Part shown: piece by piece, positions 8,376 to 15,139 of the stretch
Layout: the number at the start of each line of letters is the position of its first letter
Numbering within the stretch: the first letter of the stretch is position 1
DNA from: DATGYC01 sp035298385
GTDB lineage: Bacteria > Bacillota > Sulfobacillia > Symbiobacteriales > Symbiobacteriaceae
Length of the DNA stretch: 24,995 nucleotides
Direction of reading: 5' to 3'
NCBI GenBank assembly: GCA_035298385.1
Contig: DATGYC010000105.1
Location: 1 to 24,995 of the forward strand
Program-made: the position numbers and the translations under genes
Notes under the pieces: model-generated
Told to the model about the DNA's origin: nothing
Database searches by the model: none
What the model saw: only the letters and a program-made list of their open reading frames with translations

Positions 8376-8391
8376 TTGGGAGGATTCCCAA
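8376..8391. promoter_or_regulatory. Palindrome between divergent promoters, candidate operator
   Basis: TTGGGA and TCCCAA flank a four-base centre. The site lies between the two outward-facing -35 elements (8353-8358 on minus, 8417-8422 on plus), where a regulator could act on both promoters. The downstream HTH protein is the natural candidate, by inference only. It lacks a T run, so it is not a terminator. Confidence 0.4.
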
Positions 8392-8416
8392 CGTTTATGA
8401 TGCTTTGATCGATTGA

Positions 8417-8446
8417 TTGAACAGACGCACAAGTGAACGGTATACT
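8417..8446 (+). promoter_or_regulatory. Sigma-A-like promoter for the HTH regulator operon
   Basis: TTGAAC (8417-8422) is followed after 18 bases by TATACT (8441-8446), with four and five matches to consensus. Transcription would start near 8453, giving a leader of about 26 bases that contains the GGAGGTG SD of the gene at 8479. Confidence 0.65.
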
Positions 8447-8478
8447 AGAGAAGATGTAGGCATGGAGGTGGATGTGCC

Positions 8479-9147
8479 GTGGCTGGATTGGGCGATCGTC
8501 TCGAGCGGCTGCGGCAGGAGCGGGGGCTTAGTTGGCGGGAGTTGGCGGCCCGAACCGAGATTCCGGTCCAAGAGTTGCAGCGGTTGGAGGGGGGCGCCCG
8601 GAAGGGGGTTCCCGCCGAGTGGCTGACGGCTCTGGCACAGGCCTTAGGCACCACGGCGGCCTTCCTGCAGGAGGGGCGCCCGCCGGAGTCACGTGAGGTG
8701 GCTGCCGGCTTCCTGCGCTACTGGGACCGGCTCGCCCGCGCCGAACGGGATACACTGAAGTTCGCCCCGATCCAGGGGCGGATCGAGGCGCTACTCGACT
8801 ACTTGGCGCGCACCTTCCCCGGTCTGTGGGATCGTGCTGGAGCGGCGGCGGCCCTGGGCTACACGCCGGACTCCCTGGCGCAGATCCTGGCCGGCGAGGC
8901 GCCGCTTCAGTCGCCACTCCTGCAACGGCTTAGCCAGTTGACCGGACTGCCACGTGACTTCTTCGTCCGCGGGGACCTATTTGGTGGCGCAGCGGGTGAG
9001 GATGGTATAGCGGCAGCCCAACTCCAGGCATACTACGAGGTCGTACAGGAGGCGGCGCGGGAGGGGATCTCCCCGTCCATGCTCCGCCGTGCCGTGCGCA
9101 TCCTGGCCCTTCGCTCGCTGGATAACCCGGAAGAAGAGAGAGGGTGA
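8479..9147 (+). CDS. XRE-family transcriptional regulator with probable second HTH
   Basis: This is a 222-residue DNA-binding protein. The GTG at 8479 follows a GGAGGTG SD by a suitable distance. Residues about 4-60 form a lambda-repressor/XRE type HTH (GDRLERLRQERGLSWRELAARTEIP, then LQRLEGG and a terminal helix). After a linker, residues about 100-160 look like a second such domain (AGAAAALGYTPDSLAQILAGE, then LLQRLSQLTGLPRDFFVRG). The C-terminus is helical and charged. It heads a run of closely spaced genes (phosphatase, P-loop protein, lepB, HD protein) and is transcribed away from the 85-aa gene across a palindrome, which suggests autoregulation. No ligand-binding or protease domain is visible. 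Confidence 0.85.
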   Translation: MAGLGDRLERLRQERGLSWRELAARTEIPVQELQRLEGGARKGVPAEWLTALAQALGTTAAFLQEGRPPESREVAAGFLRYWDRLARAERDTLKFAPIQGRIEALLDYLARTFPGLWDRAGAAAALGYTPDSLAQILAGEAPLQSPLLQRLSQLTGLPRDFFVRGDLFGGAAGEDGIAAAQLQAYYEVVQEAAREGISPSMLRRAVRILALRSLDNPEEERG

Positions 9148-9156
9148 CCCGCTCCC

Positions 9157-9861
9157 GTGGAGGTCGCAATTGCCGTCGCCAAGGTACCCAAGTTTGGCCT
9201 GAGTGAGAGCGGGGATTCTGTTGAGGTAGTCGAGCGGCCCCGGGGAGGCCTGACCGCCATCATGGCGGACGGCCAGACCCATGGCCGGGCAGCGAAGCGA
9301 GTGAGCCAATTCGTCGTCGCCAAGGCGATCGGACTGATCGCTGATGGCGTCCGGGACGGTGCGGTCGCCCGGGGCGTGCATGACGCCCTCTTCGCCGCTC
9401 GTGACGGCAAGGTATCGACCGAGTTGACCATGATCACGGTCGACTTCCGCACCAAGAGCCTAGTCATCAGCCGGAACTCCCATGTGCCGGTCTTCCTGCG
9501 CCACCCGAGCGGGGAGGTTGAGCGCCTGGAGAGCTACGTTGAGCCGATCGGCGTCCACGAGGTGATGCGGCCGATGATCACGGAGCTGCCGATGGAGTCG
9601 GGGCTGATCGCCCTGGCCATGACCGATGGGATCTACTCGGCCGGTACTCGCTATGGCGCCCCGCTCAATCCGGACGATGTCGTGGCGATGCTGGCGACGA
9701 CGCCCCCAGAGCGGGTGCAGGAACTGGTCGATGGTCTGCTGGAGAAGGCGATGGAGCTTGACCGGCGGCGCCCGGCGGATGATATGGCCGTGATGGCCGT
9801 TGGCCTGGCGCCTAAGGAGAATGTCGAGGTTCGCCGGTTGGCGATCCGGGTCCCAATCTAG
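9157..9861 (+). CDS. PP2C/SpoIIE-type serine phosphatase domain protein
   Basis: This 234-residue protein matches the PP2C-type phosphatase fold seen in SpoIIE and RsbU proteins, which dephosphorylate anti-sigma-factor antagonists. The metal-binding motifs are visible in order: MADGQTHG near residue 37, LAMTDGIYS near 150, and PADDMAVMAVGL near 207. It is a bare catalytic domain with no sensor, membrane or PAS region. The GTG start lies nine bases after the stop of the HTH gene, with a GAGGG SD inside that gene's end, so the two are probably cotranscribed. No anti-sigma or STAS partner is encoded here, so its target is unknown. Regulatory PP2C in sporulation or stress signalling is the most likely role. 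Confidence 0.8.
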   Translation: MEVAIAVAKVPKFGLSESGDSVEVVERPRGGLTAIMADGQTHGRAAKRVSQFVVAKAIGLIADGVRDGAVARGVHDALFAARDGKVSTELTMITVDFRTKSLVISRNSHVPVFLRHPSGEVERLESYVEPIGVHEVMRPMITELPMESGLIALAMTDGIYSAGTRYGAPLNPDDVVAMLATTPPERVQELVDGLLEKAMELDRRRPADDMAVMAVGLAPKENVEVRRLAIRVPI

Positions 9862-9876
9862 GGAGGACTGGGTTAG

Positions 9877-10239
9877 ATGGAACCAAATGTGGCGATTGTC
9901 GGAGTCTGTGCAGCTGGCAAATCGACGTTGGCCGAGGGGCTGAAGGCACACGGAGTCCAGGCACTGACCGTGCCGGCGGAGCATAGCTCGGTTCGTCGAC
10001 TCTGGGAGCGGCTGCATCCAGAGTGCAACATCTTGGTTATGCTGGATGCTGAGTTCGAGACGACCAAGCAACGCCGCCCGACGATCATGTATGGGCCGGA
10101 GCGGATCGAGGAGCAACGGCGGCGCCTGACCGTGGCACGCGAGTCCTGCGACCTCTACCTGCCGACCGATGACCTGAGCATAGATGGTGTCCGAGAGAGG
10201 GTGCTGGCGTGGATCGAGGAGTGGAAGAAGAGCCACTAA
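9877..10239 (+). CDS. Small P-loop nucleotide-binding protein (120 aa)
   Basis: I do not recognise a named family. The protein begins with a beta strand and a Walker A motif, GVCAAGKST, at about residues 9-17, like small nucleoside or shikimate kinases, followed by a core that could hold the rest of a minimal P-loop fold (ILVMLDAEFETTKQRRP, then RRRLTVARESCDLYLPTDDL). It is short for a full kinase, with no obvious lid domain. An SD (GGGAGG) lies ten bases before the ATG. Its last 31 bases overlap the start of lepB in another frame, so the two are tightly coupled. A kinase or NTPase role is inferred from the motif only. Confidence 0.75.
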   Translation: MEPNVAIVGVCAAGKSTLAEGLKAHGVQALTVPAEHSSVRRLWERLHPECNILVMLDAEFETTKQRRPTIMYGPERIEEQRRRLTVARESCDLYLPTDDLSIDGVRERVLAWIEEWKKSH

Positions 10240-10808
10240 AGCGGACGGGGCCCAACAAGCCAGCCAAGTCAGAACTGCGGGAGTGGCTGGAGACGATCGG
10301 GATCGCCCTGGTCCTGGCCCTCCTGCTGCGGACCCTGGTAGTGCAGGTCTACAAGGTGGAGGGGGAGTCGATGCTCCCCAACTTCCACACCGGTGAGATG
10401 GTGCTGGTCAACAAGTTTATCTACAAGGTCCGGGCGCCCCACCCCGGTGAGGTGGTCGTTCTCGACGACCCAATGAACCCGCGGCGCCAGTTGATCAAGC
10501 GCGTGATCGCCGTGGCGGGTGAGACCGTGGAGATCAAGGATGATCAGGTCTACATCAACGGGCGCCCGCTGGCGGAAGACTACATTGACAGGGAACTGTT
10601 GCGTAACGAGACGCTCCCGGTTCAGACGGTACCGGCGGAGACGATCTTTGTCATGGGCGACAACCGGGGTAACTCCTCGGACTCTCGCCGGATCGGCCCC
10701 ATCCCGGTCACCAAGCTAGAGGGGAAGGCCTTCTTCCGCTACTGGCCGCTGAGCGCCTTCGGTAGAACTCCGCTTGACCTGGGGCGTTCGTATCAGGCCA
10801 AGCCGTAG
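10209..10808 (+). CDS. lepB: Signal peptidase I
   Basis: Type I signal peptidase removes signal peptides from proteins exported by Sec or Tat, acting on the outer face of the membrane. The GTG at 10209 follows a GAGAGGG SD by seven bases and gives 199 residues, a normal Gram-positive length. One membrane helix lies at about residues 29-47. The catalytic serine is Ser54 in GESMLPNF and the general base is Lys97 in RRQLIKRVIAVAGE. The conserved MGDNRGNSSDSR box follows near residue 155. The start overlaps the P-loop gene by 31 bases. The presence of secD-secF about 0.8 kb downstream gives this region a secretion theme. Confidence 0.94.
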   Translation: MDRGVEEEPLKRTGPNKPAKSELREWLETIGIALVLALLLRTLVVQVYKVEGESMLPNFHTGEMVLVNKFIYKVRAPHPGEVVVLDDPMNPRRQLIKRVIAVAGETVEIKDDQVYINGRPLAEDYIDRELLRNETLPVQTVPAETIFVMGDNRGNSSDSRRIGPIPVTKLEGKAFFRYWPLSAFGRTPLDLGRSYQAKP

Positions 10809-10827
10809 AAGCAGGAGGGGTCTCTCT

Positions 10828-11493
10828 TTGGCTGAGGTCACCTTTGAGATGGTCCGAGAGGATGAGGAGACGAAGGTCTACATCACCAAGGCGAAGGAGA
10901 TGCTGGCGGCGATCGGCTATACCGAGCATGGGCTCCGCCATGTCGGTCTGGTCGCACACCGGGCGATGCGCCTCTTGGAGAGGTTCGGCTACGAGCCGCG
11001 CCGCATCGAACTGGTCGGAATCGCCGGGCTGCTCCATGATATCGGGAACGTGGTCAACCGACGGAATCACGGCCAGACCTCTGCCTTGATGGCCCAACGG
11101 ATCCTCTCCCGCATGGGGATGGACTTCGAGGAGATCGCTGAGGTCATGGCAGCGATTGGCAACCATGAGGAGGAGGTTGGCAACGCGGTCAACGACATCG
11201 CAGCCGCCCTCATCCTCGCAGATAAGTCGGATGTGCACCGGAGCCGGGTCTACAACCGGGACTTCGCCCAGTTCGACATCCACGACCGAGTCAACTACGC
11301 CTGTACGCACTCCGATCTTGTCGCTGATCTGGAGGCAAAGATCGTCCGGCTCGAACTGACGATCGATACCACGATCATCGCTCTGATGGAGTACTTTGAG
11401 ATCTTCCTGGTCCGCATGGTGATGTGCCGGCGGGCCGCGGATCGATTGGGTTGCCAGTTCGAACTCTCCATGAATGGGGTCCGACTGCTCTAG
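10828..11493 (+). CDS. HD-domain phosphohydrolase
   Basis: This is a 221-residue metal-dependent phosphohydrolase of the HD superfamily. I chose the TTG at 10828 because a strong AGGAGGGG SD lies seven bases before it; the longer frame from 10774 would overlap lepB and lacks an SD. The metal-binding residues are His38 (GLRHVG), His70-Asp71 (GLLHDIGN), a later NHEEE and an Asp in ILADKSDVHR, so the site looks complete. The substrate is unknown. It follows lepB by 19 bases and precedes secD. I recall HD proteins next to secD-secF in several clostridial genomes, but cannot check this here. Confidence 0.85.
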   Translation: MAEVTFEMVREDEETKVYITKAKEMLAAIGYTEHGLRHVGLVAHRAMRLLERFGYEPRRIELVGIAGLLHDIGNVVNRRNHGQTSALMAQRILSRMGMDFEEIAEVMAAIGNHEEEVGNAVNDIAAALILADKSDVHRSRVYNRDFAQFDIHDRVNYACTHSDLVADLEAKIVRLELTIDTTIIALMEYFEIFLVRMVMCRRAADRLGCQFELSMNGVRLL

Positions 11494-11628
11494 CTGAACA
11501 GGAATGGCCTCTGACTCTCTAGATTCCAGACCGTACAGGCAGGAAGAGTGCTATTCGCCTCCGAAATGTCTAGTGTTCGGAAGCCTTAGGTTTTCGCTAT
11601 TCTATGGGGTAATTAAGGGGGACCGTGC
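11494..11628 (+). promoter_or_regulatory. Intergenic region upstream of secD
   Basis: The 135 bases hold a short inverted repeat (TCCGAA at 11560-11565, TTCGGA at 11576-11581) followed by a few Ts, which could be a weak terminator for the HD gene. TTCGGA (11576-11581) and TATTCT (11598-11603) with 16 bases between them form a poor promoter candidate. The secD SD (AGGGGG) is clear. The size and AT content suggest a separate secD promoter, but none stands out. Confidence 0.35.
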
Positions 11629-12873
11629 ATGAGAAGGGCCGTCGCTTGGCTCACCATCCTGGTCGTAGCTTTGGCCGGGTTGGGCTTCTACTTTGGCATG
11701 CCCGTCAAGAACGGGGACAAGACACAGCCGCGCATCATGAACCATCTGAAGCTCGGTCTCGATCTGAAGGGCGGCGTCTACCAGGTCCTGGAGGGCGTCG
11801 AGTCCGATCTAGGCCCGGTCACGCCTGAGGCGATCCAGCAGGCCAAGGCCGTCATCGAGAACCGCATCAACAAGCTCGGCGTCTCGGAGCCGGTCGTCCA
11901 GATTGACGGCAAGAACCGTATTGTCGTCCAGCTGGCTGACGTCAAGGATACCGAGCAGGCGAAGGCGATCATCGGCAAGACCGCTGCGCTCTCCTTCGTC
12001 GGCCCGGACGGGAAGATCGTCCTTGACGGCAAGGATATCGAGAAGGCTGGTGTTGGCCAGCAAGGGAACCAGTTTGTCGTCACCCTGAAGCTGAAGGGCG
12101 AAGGCCCGAAGAAGTTTGAGGAGGCGACGACCAAGTTCGTCCAGCAGCGGATTACGATCAAGCTCGACGAGGACATCATCTCCGCGCCGGTCGTCAATCA
12201 GCCAATCGTCGGTGACAGCGCGATCATTGAGGGCAACTTTGACGCCAAGGGCGCCCAGAACCTGGCCGACCTGATCAACGGCGGCGCCCTCCCGATCAAG
12301 CTGGAGGTGAAGGAGTCCCGCGTCGTCTCGGCGACGCTCGGCTCGGACTCGCTCGCCCGCTCCGCGATCGCCGGCCTGATCGGCATGGCCTTCGTCCTGG
12401 TCTTCATGGTCGTCCTCTACCGGCTCCCGGGCCTGATGGCCGACCTGGCGCTGGTCATCTACGCCGTGCTGACGATCGCCTTCCTGATCGCCATCAACTC
12501 GGTCATGACCCTGCCTGGCCTGGCTGGCCTTCTGCTCTCGATCGGCATGGCCGTTGACGGCAACGTGCTGATCAACGAGCGCATCAAGGAGGAGCTCAAG
12601 GCGGGCAAGGGCCTCCGCTCCTCGATCGACGCGGGCTTCCACCGGGCGGTCTGGACGGTCGTCGACTCCCAGGTCACGACCCTGATCGCCGGCGTCATCC
12701 TCTGGTACTTCGGCACCGGCCCGGTCAAGGGCTTCGCCCTGACCCTCTCGGTCGGTACCATCCTCTCCATGTTCACCTCCATCACCGTGACGCGCTGGCT
12801 GATCAACCTGCTGGCCGACACCGGTCGCTTTGGTAAGAGCCTGTTCGGTGTGAAGGAGGTGTCCAAGGCATGA
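11629..12873 (+). CDS. secD: Protein translocase subunit SecD
   Basis: SecD works with SecF to pull translocating proteins through SecYEG using the proton gradient. The 414-residue protein has an N-terminal membrane helix (about 7-25), a large outside domain beginning with LGLDLKGGVYQV, and five further helices with GMAVDGNVLINERIKEEL and the C-terminal TRWLINLLAD. The outside domain is short, as in other clostridial-type SecD proteins. SD AGGGGG lies about seven bases before the ATG. The stop overlaps the secF ATG (ATGA). Confidence 0.96.
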   Translation: MRRAVAWLTILVVALAGLGFYFGMPVKNGDKTQPRIMNHLKLGLDLKGGVYQVLEGVESDLGPVTPEAIQQAKAVIENRINKLGVSEPVVQIDGKNRIVVQLADVKDTEQAKAIIGKTAALSFVGPDGKIVLDGKDIEKAGVGQQGNQFVVTLKLKGEGPKKFEEATTKFVQQRITIKLDEDIISAPVVNQPIVGDSAIIEGNFDAKGAQNLADLINGGALPIKLEVKESRVVSATLGSDSLARSAIAGLIGMAFVLVFMVVLYRLPGLMADLALVIYAVLTIAFLIAINSVMTLPGLAGLLLSIGMAVDGNVLINERIKEELKAGKGLRSSIDAGFHRAVWTVVDSQVTTLIAGVILWYFGTGPVKGFALTLSVGTILSMFTSITVTRWLINLLADTGRFGKSLFGVKEVSKA

Positions 12874-13808
12874 TCAAGTGGCTTACTCGCGTTGACTACA
12901 TGAAGAATGCGAAGTACTGGCTCTACTTCTCGATCGTCCTGTCGGTCGTGTCGTTGGTCGCCATCTTCGCCCTCGGCCTCAACAAGGGCATCGACTTTGC
13001 TGGCGGCCTTCACCTAGACGTCCAGTACGGCTCTGTCGTGACGCAGAACCAGGTCTCTGATGCGGTCCAGAAGTCGATCGGTGAGGCGGCGCAGGTGCAG
13101 CAGACCGAGACGAAGGGCGGCAATCAGTCCGCCTTCCTGGTTACCGTGCCGGAACTGAATGCGGAGAAGAAGGATGCCATGCTCAAGGAGCTCGGCACCA
13201 TCGGCACCGACTTCAAGGTCATCGGCGAGGAGAACGTCTCGGGCTCAGTCTCGAATGAGCTGACCCGCAACGCTGCGATCGCGATCATCGTCGCGGCTCT
13301 CCTGCAGATCATCTACATCTGGATCCGCTTCCAGTTCAAGTTCGGCATCACGGCCGTCCTGGCGCTGGTCCATGACGTAGTCATCACCCTCGGCCTGATG
13401 GCCATCTTCCGGATCGAGATTAACGCCCCGTTTGTGGCGGCGATCCTGACGGTCTTGGGCTACTCGATGAACGACACCGTCGTCGTCATCGACCGGATTC
13501 GCGAGAACCTCCCGACTCGTGGCAAGCACGAGACGGTCGAGGCGCTGGCGACCCGTTCGATTCGTGACGTGATCACCCGCTCGCTTTACACGGGCGTCTC
13601 GGTGCAGATCATGCTGCTCGCCCTGATGATTCTCGGTGGAGACACGATCCGTGACTTCGTCACGACGATGTTCATCGGCATCACCCTGGGCACCTACTCG
13701 TCGATCTTCATTGCTTCGGCCCTCTGGGTCTACTGGACCAACTATGAGGAGAAGCATGCGAAGAGTTCGGGCAAGCAGAAGGGCAAGCTAAAGCCGTCGA
13801 AGGCCTAG
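12870..13808 (+). CDS. secF: Protein translocase subunit SecF
   Basis: This 312-residue partner of SecD has an N-terminal helix, the characteristic NKGIDFAGGLHLDVQYG, and a helical half containing LGYSMNDTVVVIDRIRENL and TRSLYTGVSVQI. The C-terminus is a lysine-rich tail. Separate SecD and SecF, rather than one fused SecDF, argue against a Bacillus-type host. Codon use in this pair is heavily biased to C-ending codons, as expected for well-expressed genes. Confidence 0.96.
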   Translation: MIKWLTRVDYMKNAKYWLYFSIVLSVVSLVAIFALGLNKGIDFAGGLHLDVQYGSVVTQNQVSDAVQKSIGEAAQVQQTETKGGNQSAFLVTVPELNAEKKDAMLKELGTIGTDFKVIGEENVSGSVSNELTRNAAIAIIVAALLQIIYIWIRFQFKFGITAVLALVHDVVITLGLMAIFRIEINAPFVAAILTVLGYSMNDTVVVIDRIRENLPTRGKHETVEALATRSIRDVITRSLYTGVSVQIMLLALMILGGDTIRDFVTTMFIGITLGTYSSIFIASALWVYWTNYEEKHAKSSGKQKGKLKPSKA

Positions 13809-13811
13809 CTT

Positions 13812-13856
13812 GTAAGAGAGAGCCGTTCGGCCGAGGCCGGACGGCCTTTCTCTTAC
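13812..13856 (+). terminator. Rho-independent terminator after secF
   Basis: A ten-base GC-rich stem (13822-13831 with 13836-13845, one G-T pair) with a CGAG loop is followed by a CTTTCTCTT tract. Outer bases GTAAGAGA and TCTCTTAC extend the pairing, so the hairpin may also act on the other strand. Confidence 0.82.
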
Positions 13857-13884
13857 TAGATTATAAAAGTTGTGTAAGGGACTG

Positions 13885-13912
13885 TTTGGAAGTGTCGGTT
13901 TTTTGGTAGGAT
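13885..13912 (+). promoter_or_regulatory. Possible promoter for the AhpD-like/Nudix operon
   Basis: TTTGGA (13885-13890) and TAGGAT (13907-13912) are spaced by 16 bases in an AT-rich gap that follows the secF terminator. The match to sigma-A consensus is modest, but a promoter is needed here because the preceding terminator is strong. Confidence 0.35.
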
Positions 13913-13948
13913 GGGAGCACAGAGCTTGTCAGCGCAGGGGGTGGTCAG

Positions 13949-14500
13949 GTGGAACGGCTGGTGAACGAGACCGAGGCGGGCGCCCTGGGGCCGGTCTACA
14001 GTGAGATCCGACTGAGCTTGGGCGTGGCGACTGTTCCGCTGATCTTCCAGGCGATGGCGGGGATCGGTGCGGATGTGCTGCTGCAGAACTGGACCGCCTA
14101 CCGGCGCACCTTTCTGTCGGGGCGCCTACCCCGGCTGACCAAGGAGTGGATCGGCCTAGCCCTGGGCGTGCACCTGGGCTCGCCCTACCTGACCCGCTGG
14201 CACGCCCTGCACCTGCAGGCGCTGGGCGCCCCCCTGCCCGAGGTGCGAGCGGTGACGAGCAGTGGCGCCCTGACCCAGGTCCCGGACGGGATGCGGCCCT
14301 ATGTTGAGCAGGCCCTCCTGATCGAGCGCACGGATGGTGCAGCCTACCGGACGGCCGAGGAGGCCTTTGGTGAAGAGGTAGGCTCTGAACTGGTCGACCT
14401 AGTCCTGATGGTCCGGGCGCTGGGGCGATTTGCAACGGAAGCAGGATTGGCCCCGGAATCGATCGCATATCTGTTTGCAACTGGCGGGACTGAGGCGTAG
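13949..14500 (+). CDS. AhpD/DehI-like helical protein without redox cysteines
   Basis: This is a 183-residue all-helical protein. The segment LGPVYSEIRLSLGVATVPLIFQAMA resembles the start of the AhpD-like superfamily member DehI (2-haloacid dehalogenase), and the following helices (TKEWIGLALGVHLGSPYLTRWHALHLQALG) occupy the position of the AhpD active site. The CxxC pair used by peroxidase-type AhpD proteins is absent; the protein has no cysteine at all. The function is therefore unknown. It starts at GTG 13949 after a GGGGGTG SD and is followed 15 bases later by the Nudix gene. Confidence 0.65.
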   Translation: MERLVNETEAGALGPVYSEIRLSLGVATVPLIFQAMAGIGADVLLQNWTAYRRTFLSGRLPRLTKEWIGLALGVHLGSPYLTRWHALHLQALGAPLPEVRAVTSSGALTQVPDGMRPYVEQALLIERTDGAAYRTAEEAFGEEVGSELVDLVLMVRALGRFATEAGLAPESIAYLFATGGTEA

Positions 14501-14515
14501 CAGGAGGGATTCTGG

Positions 14516-15025
14516 ATGTACGAGATTCGGCCGGTGACAATGACGGTCCGGGGCAAGGAGTTCGCCCGGGACGTGGTCGTTCACCCGGGCTCTGCCTGCG
14601 TGCTGGGCTGGACGACCGAGGATAGGATCCCGTTCGTGCGCCAGTACCGTCCCGGCATGGACCGTCCATCGCTTGAACTACCGGGAGGGCGCCTGAAGGA
14701 GGGCGAGACTCCCGCTGAGGCTGCGGCCCGCGAGATGGAGGCGGAGACGGGCCTGAAGCCCGCCTCGCTCTGGCAGTTGGGCGAGTTCTGGGCCGCGCCA
14801 GGCTATTCGACCGAGCGCGTCTGGGTCTTTGTCGCCGAGCAGCTAAAGCCGGGGCTGATGCGTTTTGACGAGTCCGAGGAGATGAAGATCGAGTTCTTGG
14901 CCTATGCGGAGGCCCTAGAGGCCGTCCGGACCGGCGAGATCGGCGATGCACGCACGATCGTAGCCCTGCTCCGCTGGGGGGATCAGATCTTTGGATCGTT
15001 GAGACCTGAGCCGTACAGACCCTAG
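14516..15025 (+). CDS. Nudix hydrolase, ADP-ribose pyrophosphatase-like
   Basis: Nudix enzymes cleave nucleoside diphosphates linked to another group. This 169-residue protein resembles NudF-type ADP-ribose pyrophosphatases, including the N-terminal strand (YEIRPVTMTVRGKEFARDVV) and the VRQYRPGM and ELPGGRL segments. The Nudix box at residues 58-80 reads G-x5-E-x7-REMEAETGL. The first glutamate of the usual EE pair is alanine (Ala76), while Glu73 and Glu77 are kept. An AGGAGGG SD lies seven bases before the ATG. The next element is a strong terminator, so this gene ends its operon. Confidence 0.87.
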   Translation: MYEIRPVTMTVRGKEFARDVVVHPGSACVLGWTTEDRIPFVRQYRPGMDRPSLELPGGRLKEGETPAEAAAREMEAETGLKPASLWQLGEFWAAPGYSTERVWVFVAEQLKPGLMRFDESEEMKIEFLAYAEALEAVRTGEIGDARTIVALLRWGDQIFGSLRPEPYRP

Positions 15026-15054
15026 CGGGTCATTCCAATCAGCGATCGCCCCAC

Positions 15055-15085
15055 ACCACCACCAATGCATTGGGGGTGGTTTTTT
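15055..15085 (+). terminator. Rho-independent terminator after the Nudix gene
   Basis: An eleven-position stem (15055-15065 with 15070-15080, one mismatch) closes a TGCA loop and is followed by six Ts (15080-15085). It contains the first in-frame ATG of the next open frame (15065), which argues against that ATG as a start. Confidence 0.88.
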
Positions 15086-15139
15086 CGTACCCTACGCACC
15101 CCTCTCCGCATACCTGTAGAAGAGAGGGGGGTGACCGGA

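Noticed and set aside
10774..10827. Longer N-terminus of the HD protein
   Set aside because: It overlaps lepB, is Arg-rich and has no SD, while the TTG at 10828 has a strong one.
11809..12642. 277-codon minus-strand open frame opposite secD
   Set aside because: Asp/Glu/Arg-rich composition typical of the complement of a GC-rich gene; secD is certain on the other strand.
13929..14951. 340-codon minus-strand open frame opposite the AhpD-like and Nudix genes
   Set aside because: Arg/Pro/Ser-rich, no recognisable domain, and antisense to genes with clear SDs and a Nudix box.
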